Assembly (NCBI GenBank): GCA_004352715.1
Contig: SCFE01000076.1
Span: 1,759,293-1,823,292, forward strand
Length of the DNA stretch: 64,000 nucleotides
Reading direction: 5' to 3'
Source: Hofstenia miamia
Lineage: Eukaryota > Xenacoelomorpha > Acoela
This document shows positions 58,261 through 64,000 of this stretch, one piece after another. The position numbers were made by a program, and so were the translations under genes. How positions within the stretch are numbered: position 1 is the first letter of the stretch; every line of letters starts with the position of its first letter. The notes under the pieces were generated by a model that was not told the DNA's origin, did no database searches, and saw nothing but the letters and a program-made list of their open reading frames with translations.

Positions 58261-61158
58261 AGAAAAAATATCAATTATCTGACTAATTATAGAATAAGAT
58301 GTAAAACTCAAGAACAATAAGTAAAAAATATTTATTCATTTATATGTAGTTTATAAATGTAACCAAGAAACAAGCATTTACAGTGATAACTAAGCTCATA
58401 TGAAGAAAGTTCATTATTTATGTTCTTAATAAGTTTGTAAACTTAATGCATGTATACCGGTATGTATATGTACATGAGAATTTAAATATATTTTATTGTT
58501 GTTGTTGTTATGACTTTAATCATCCACATTAAACTGCAATTTTCAACTATTTTAGATTTTTCAATTTCCTACAATAGCATTGTAGATATTTGCATATTGT
58601 ACTAAATCTAAGAGTTAATAATGAATTCTACTGTTATTGGATCCTGGAAATATTCAAATTGTTTTTAGGGAAAAAATTTTTTCATTAATGACACTTCAAT
58701 GCCTAATTTTTAGGTTACTTGCTATCAAATACTAGTTAACTAAAAACTTATTATATAACTCTTCTCAACTTCTGTGGGTGAGTTATCGTCTTGCAACCTG
58801 TTGCGGTGAGCTTAAAGTACAGAGGAGGAAGTTGTCCCCTTAAAATCAACCTTTCAACATTTTTAATTTTATCCGCAAATGTAGTATGAATTAGTTTATA
58901 AATGTATTGGGTAATAATTGTTTTTAGAAATTATTTTTCTTATGAATGAAAGTTAGAGCATCAAAACCAACATTCAATAACAAACACCACGTAATGCCGA
59001 AAAGAGGAGGAAAATTTACGTTTGAGTATTGGTTCAAAGAAACTTGCTACCTCCCTTTATCAAAACTTGGTTCCGCCGCCACTGCTTGCAACGCTCAATT
59101 AATTGCTGAATTTGAGTTAATATATTTTATCCAACGCCTAATAAATTACAATTGTTTTAACCTGCAGTCTAAGTTATTCTTAAATATAACACAGAATTAT
59201 AAAATACTAAAAGGAAACTTGGCAATTGAATAAATTCATTAGATAAATATCCAGTGCAAATAAAAAACAAATATTTATCTTCAAAAATAATTTTTGAGTT
59301 TTAGCTGACCATTTTGCTGTGATTGTTTTATAAATATTTTGTTTCATTTTTCAGAAATTGCAACAAGAGCTCTAGGGGATGCTAATTTCAAGTAAGAACT
59401 AATTCAAGGGATTCTTAACATTCTCTAGCATCTCCTTGGCTACGTGCCTGGTGTGCAATATGTGCAGTTGCAACTACCATTGATTAATGTGTTGAAAAAT
59501 AACACGGGAATTTGTAGTAATGATAATGCAAAGAACTTATAAAATTATTCATATTGAAACTCATGGTAACAACATAACTGCAAGAAATATTGTGATGGCA
59601 CTGGCTGGGTATGTCTTCTGGCAAAGGGTGTTTGTTGTTCTTCAAGTGCCTTTCTGTACACTTATTGAGTTGTTCAGAACTAGATTTCAGCCACGTAGGT
59701 GAGGCATAGGCATACCTATTATAAGACTCAGCCAGGGTCATATGCTATTTTTTCAATTATTAACACTTAAATTTGTACTTTATTTAAAAGTTTCTGTTAC
59801 AGGAACTTATGATTAAACGTCGTTAACTTTGCTCTTAGTTTCTTACAAAGGAGCAGCTACAGTTTTGGTTTTAAGTTTTACTGAAATAAAAGCATTATTT
59901 CTAGGTTGAGAAATTTTCTTATAAGAACAATAAAAGAGTTTGCTTATTAAGATACTTAAATGTCTCTCGATCTACCCATGACCTACCTAGTTGTTGAAAG
60001 ATATTTTCCAAAACTAATGAGACGCCTGTATAACTTATATCGACTTACTTCTGTTAAATAATAATACACTAACATTAATCTATTTAGGTTCGCCTAACCA
60101 TTCACAGTACGGTAAAGGATAAATAATTCACAACCTTGCTTCTAACTGGAGACCATTACATTTAGTATTAGTAAGTTGTATAAGCAACGTGTAAGATAGG
60201 TTAGAAATTTAAATAGAAAGATAAGGCAATTGTTGTTTTTTACATAAGAATAGTGTAGTGGCGTAGTCAGAAAAAAACTGGGAGGGACCAAATGAGTTCA
60301 AGGGAACTACAAAGTGTTTGTTTTAAGACACCGCCACCCAGTGATGGACATGGGTAGGGTTTGAGCCGAATGTAAAATAAAACTGACTATTCAGCAACCG
60401 TGCAAGTGCATGCAAGTACATTGAATTATATCACAGTTATAATGTTCAAAAATAAAACTTACAGTTTGGAAATTTTACATTGATGTAACACATACTTTTC
60501 GAAATTTTAATTTAGAATCTTCAATTTTTGTGTTTAGATTTTATTAGAAATAATTTTATCATACTAAATTTTATCAGAACAAATGGACAAATTAAGGAAT
60601 ATTTTTTGACAAGTATTATAAAAATGGGTGGAGTTGGCATTAATTTAAATTGGCAGGGCCATGTCTATTTTTGCCGCCACCTGATGTAGAAGCCAATAGA
60701 CACAAATATAATTTTCTAAAAATTCGAAAATTTGGGGCATAGCTCCTTTTTGCTCACTTGCCTCGCCTATGCTTAAGTACATATAAAACGATTTGCATTT
60801 AACATTATAAACAATAGTTAAGTAAAAATAGACTTGGTATAAGCAAACAATGTAACCAGAATTGACATCAAACAAATTTCTAAGAAAACTAAAGTAGAAA
60901 AATTGCTTAACTAAACAAATTGTAATTTGCAGAACTTGCTAAGAAACTGCTAAGAAACTTTTCTGAAATTTAATAGTAATAATGAAACTAATTAATTAAA
61001 TTCTTGAGTGAGCGACTTCCCCGATTTATCTTTTTAATGTTAAGGCTAAAGTTTTTTGTTGTGTTGAAGTCAACAATTTTTGGGTATTGTTTGCATGAAG
61101 TTTGTGCCTTTGAATTCTGTTGGGACACGATCTAACTTCTCTTGGGGTATATATTGTT
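58261..61158. other. Unassigned AT-rich region
   Basis: No gene supported. GTAGTGGCGTAGTCAG at about 60256 and the reverse of CTTGCCTCGCCTATGC at about 60755 look like ends of a decayed hAT-type element of about 0.5 kb, without a matching duplication. Confidence 0.4.
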
Positions 61159-61311
61159 CGCCCAAAATTTTTTAGCCCAATGTGCTTATTTGCCCAATGG
61201 ACCTTTCGCCCAATTAGACTATTCGCCCAAGGAATATATTGCCCAATACTATTTTTTACCCAAAGAATATCTTGCCCAATGGATCTTTCGCCCACTATTT
61301 GTCCTGCCCAA
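61159..61311 (-). repeat. Degenerate 15-18-bp array with TGGGC core, left
   Basis: About ten units; on the minus strand each has TGGGC(A/G)A followed by about ten variable bases. Unit length varies from 15 to 18. It is the inverted counterpart of the array at 63634-63760. Confidence 0.85.
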
Positions 61312-61531
61312 CATCATAACAACCTTTTCGTAATGAAAATTGAAATCCATAATGAGTAGCAATAAACATTCATTACATAACGATCTTCTATTTAAAAAAA
61401 TATTCTTCTCAGTTTCGCTGAGACCTACTCATCTGGTGTGAAAGCGTTGTTAAGCATAATATATTATTTTCTAAATAAAAATTTTTTTAAATATGATCTG
61501 TTTTTTCACGCTTAAGAATTTCCTATTTCAG

Positions 61532-61762
61532 ATGGAAATTATAAAAACCACACGAGGTGGAAGTAAATTGAAGTATGCAGGATATTTCTTTCGTATACAT
61601 TCGAGTAAATGTAATTCTGTGTATTGGAAATGTGATTTCAATGGCTGTAAAGCCAGAGTAGTAACAAATCCTACGTACAGCTACAAGTATGTTGGTTTCA
61701 TTCCCTACATTGTAAACCATAATTTTCAGACAAAATTCGATTTTGCGCTTGGCGGTGCGTAG
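61532..61762 (+). CDS. FLYWCH-type zinc-finger exon
   Basis: A 76-residue frame: KTTRGGSKLKYAGYFF, then VYWKCDFNGCKARVVTNP and IVNHNF. The R-G-G-x-K-L-x-Y-x-G-Y opening, the W-x-C-x4-C pair and the final His match a FLYWCH domain. The usual second His (H-x-H) is replaced by Phe, so the finger may be imperfect. The start is preceded by TTTCCTATTTCAG, a good splice acceptor. GGCG/GTGCGT at 61751-61760 could be a donor just before the in-frame TAG. It may be an exon of a larger gene or a piece of a Mutator-type (Phantom) transposase, in which FLYWCH fingers are known. No other exon is recognised nearby. Confidence 0.65.
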   Translation: MEIIKTTRGGSKLKYAGYFFRIHSSKCNSVYWKCDFNGCKARVVTNPTYSYKYVGFIPYIVNHNFQTKFDFALGGA

Positions 61763-61944
61763 CTGTATGGGTTTAGCCTTCTTGCCATGTGATGAAATCG
61801 AGCAATCATTTATTAGTTCAAAGTATTTTAGATTGAAATGTTAGTTGTTTATTCTTGAAATTGTGAAATTCGACGTAGTCAATATATTCGTGGCATTTGC
61901 TACAACTTAGCCAATTTGCCATTTCAGTCAGTTGGAGATGACGA

Positions 61945-61948
<4 letters not shown>

Positions 61949-61978
<30 letters not shown>
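61949..61978. repeat. (TA)n microsatellite
   Basis: About 14 TA units. It is followed by ACTGTTTAGGTACTTCAAGC, which occurs again at 62194 after the gap. Confidence 0.95.
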
Positions 61979-61981
<3 letters not shown>

Positions 61982-62003
61982 TGTTTAGGTACTTCAAGCA
62001 ATT

Positions 62004-62181
62004 NNNNNNNNNNNNNNNNNNNNNNNNNNNNNNNNNNNNNNNNNNNNNNNNNNNNNNNNNNNNNNNNNNNNNNNNNNNNNNNNNNNNNNNNNNNNNNNNN
62101 NNNNNNNNNNNNNNNNNNNNNNNNNNNNNNNNNNNNNNNNNNNNNNNNNNNNNNNNNNNNNNNNNNNNNNNNNNNNNNNNN
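62004..62181. other. Assembly gap, 178 N
   Basis: Both sides carry TA runs followed by ACTGTTTAGGTACTTCAAGC, so the gap separates overlapping reads of one TA microsatellite. Confidence 0.85.
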
Positions 62182-62583
62182 ATATATATATATACTGTTT
62201 AGGTACTTCAAGCAATTGGTATGGTTCTTTTTATGGCAGTATAGGACTGGATGTTGCAACTCCGTACAAAATGTTTTAGCATATTGAAAATTAAATTTAG
62301 TGAGGAACTGTATTGACTTGCAACATTTAGTGAAGGCTTCTGCTGTCTTGTTTAGCCTAACGCGCCTTGTAGACACCTCTTGGGTGGTGTGGAAGATCAA
62401 CAAACAAATTGCCTTTATTTTTAAAAAAAATTTGTTTGATTATCTGCTGTATTCGGGAAATTATATGATATGTCACTTGAAATCGTTTTCATCCACTATC
62501 ATGTTCCTTGAAGACTAGAGTGCTTTATTATTATTATTAATTTGGCTGAGAATAATTCCTGGCGGTCTTTAAGATTAATATTC

Positions 62584-62654
62584 TGATTCGTGGTGTAAGA
62601 TCAACACAGCTGTACTGTTGTACAGACCTTGTAGGTTCGAACCCTACCGAATCA
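62584..62654 (+). tRNA. tRNA-like sequence (possible SINE head)
   Basis: 71 bases with a perfect 7-bp acceptor stem (TGATTCG with CGAATCA), a perfect 5-bp T stem around loop TTCGAAC (GTAGG/CCTAC), and a 4-bp D stem (GTGT/ACAC). The anticodon stem pairs CTGTA with TACAG, but the loop is six bases instead of seven, and the D loop lacks the usual GG. It could be a tRNA pseudogene, a nuclear copy of a mitochondrial-like tRNA, or the head of a SINE, whose tail would be the 25-bp repeats that follow. Anticodon not assigned. Confidence 0.5.
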
Positions 62655-62665
62655 ATTAATTTGCA

Positions 62666-62740
62666 ATAAATGTATTGAATATCATTGACAATAAATGTAT
62701 TGAATATCATTGACAATAAATGTATTGAATATCATTGACT
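62666..62740. repeat. 25-bp tandem repeat, three units
   Basis: AATAAATGTATTGAATATCA-TTGAC three times in a row. In the duplicate copy (about 63048-63078) only one full unit plus a partial one is present, so the number varies. Confidence 0.9.
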
Positions 62741-62947
62741 TTTACTGGGAGTGTGGAAGATCTACCTTATTCTAATTGTGTCTATTAATACTGGGAAAAT
62801 TTATATTTACAAATGAAATAATTAATAAAAGCTTACCTTTTAATGTTGCAATGCATTTAATACCTGGCATAAATAAATGAAAAACCATAAAAGGTTTGTT
62901 CAAAGATTTACACTAGGGTGGATATATAGAATATATCCTGTAAAAGN

Positions 62948-63286
62948 GTCTTTAAGATTAATATTCTGATTCGTGGTGTAAGATAAACACAGCTGTACTG
63001 TTGTACAGACCTTGTAGGTTCGAATCCTACCGAATCAATTAATTTGCAATAAATGTATTGTATTGAATATCATTGACTTTTACTGGGAGTGTGGAAGATC
63101 TACCTTATTCTAATTGTGTCTATTAATACTGGGAAAATTTATATTTACAAATGAAATAATTAAGAAAAGCTTACCTTTTAATGTTGCAATGCATTTAATA
63201 CCTGGCATAAATAAATGAAAAACCATAAAAGGTTTGTTCAAAGATTTACACTAGGGTGGATATATAGAATATATCCTGTAAAAGAC
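62948..63286. other. Probable haplotype duplicate of 62565-62946
   Basis: Nearly identical to the sequence before the single N at 62947, including a second tRNA-like copy at 62967-63037 with two substitutions that keep the stems intact. It differs in the number of 25-bp units. Probably the other allele. Confidence 0.8.
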
Positions 63287-63633
63287 TAGAAAAAGAATCA
63301 TTTTACTAACATATCTAAATTAAAATTTTTTTGTACAAATGTTGAAATCATGCCACTGGTAAGAAATTGTTTAAAAAAGCATATAACCCTATCGTACAAA
63401 TTTCGCTTGTAATAATGTTCACTAAAATGATAAAAAGCTAACAACAAATCAAGCTTATTTTCCCTTGCGATAAAAAACAAGCATAAAATTCTGCCTAACA
63501 ATCTGTAGCTATTTGCTTTTGTTAGTATAGTATCCCGAACACAAAACAGTAAAAAGTGATTGAGCAAATGGAAAATAATTTATACAAATTGAGCATGAAA
63601 ATTTAATATGACATAACATGCATAGGCGTTTTA
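63287..63633. other. Unassigned
   Basis: AT-rich; an 89-codon minus-strand frame (63298-63567) is not recognised. Confidence 0.35.
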
Positions 63634-63760
63634 TTGGGTGGGCGAGACAGTCAGTGGGCCAAAATTCCATTGGGCGAAAAATCTAATGGGCAAAAAATTC
63701 ATTGGGCCAAAAATCTGGTGGGCGAAATGTCCAAATGGGCGAAAATTCTTTTGGGCAAGC
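63634..63760 (+). repeat. Degenerate 15-18-bp array with TGGGC core, right
   Basis: About eight units of TGGGC(G/A/C)AAAA plus variable bases. Opposite orientation to 61159-61311. A frame of 60 codons across it is accidental because the unit length is not a multiple of three. Confidence 0.85.
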
Positions 63761-64000
63761 TACGTATAGACCAATTAATGTTGGTGCAAAGCTGTTACGA
63801 AGCTCCTGTTAAATGAAGTCGTGGACCACCATCTCGAATACCCTAGTGCTCAAATGTTTAGCTTTCCATGACAATTAATAAAATAACATGACAAAGAAAA
63901 GCTAAGTAAATCCAATGAATTAACGTCCTCACCAAAATAATAAATCACACTACTTTTATACTTGCAAATAATAAACATTCAAATATTTGGCTAGTACCTG
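63761..64000. other. Unassigned window end
   Basis: AT-rich, nothing recognised. Confidence 0.4.

Noticed and set aside
59484-59741. Overlapping frames on both strands
   Set aside because: No domain, no codon bias or splice context that supports a gene.
61159-61311. CRISPR-like array with spacers
   Set aside because: Unit length varies from 15 to 18 bp and the conserved core is only about 7 bp; a degenerate minisatellite.
63634-63816. 60-codon frame rich in WAK and GEK repeats
   Set aside because: Accidental translation of the TGGGC array; unit length is not a multiple of three.

Overview
The window reads as a very AT-rich piece of an invertebrate animal (metazoan) genome in draft assembly. 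Evidence for an animal: a secreted lysosomal-type beta-hexosaminidase, a FLYWCH zinc-finger exon, an env-bearing Ty3/Gypsy retrovirus-like element, L2-like LINEs, and DNA transposons of the mariner, Tc1, piggyBac, PIF/Harbinger and hAT types. I cannot name the species. Only one intact, convincing host gene is visible: a single-exon GH20 beta-hexosaminidase on the minus strand at 48228-49790. Nearly everything else that can be recognised is mobile DNA in various stages of decay, (TA)n microsatellite, or unassigned AT-rich sequence.

Layout. 1-590: C-terminal end of a second Gypsy pol. 588-13949 (minus strand): one retrovirus-like element with 5' LTR (about 12091-13949), gag, protease-RT-RNase H-integrase, an unidentified ORF and a fusion-type envelope, ending in a truncated 3' LTR. 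Its pol is partly present twice because of an assembly join. 13950-16320: unassigned DNA with a tandem repeat of about 180 bp. 16321-17759: PIF/Harbinger element with TAA target duplication. 18307-18370: perfect hairpin. 19805-20907: hAT-type MITE, abutting a Tc1 relic (20930-21720). 22612-23520: mariner relic. 23764-23966: small MITE. 26540-27976: LINE relic next to a tRNA-like sequence. 31343-31561: foldback MITE. 33230-34576: hAT-type MITE with an exact 8-bp duplication. 35740-42560: a nest of a Gypsy pol relic interrupted by an L2-like LINE and by a hAT-type element. 45139-47609: fragments of the same MITE, Tc1 and hAT families. 48228-49790: beta-hexosaminidase. 50981-51213: 11-bp minisatellite. 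53113-53720: piggyBac relic. 56925-58260: LINE relic. 61159-63760: two inverted TGGGC-rich arrays enclosing a FLYWCH exon and a tRNA-like sequence.

Three themes run through the window. First, transposon nesting is layered and its order can be read from target duplications and split proteins. Second, where two copies of the Gypsy pol can be compared, two premature stops are CGA-to-TGA changes, the signature of deamination of methylated CpG; all in-frame stops inside the envelope frame are also TGA. Third, most single-N gaps are flanked by near-identical sequence, so they look like joins of overlapping haplotypes rather than real duplications; these pairs reveal allelic differences, including an indel of about 570 bp and a VNTR.
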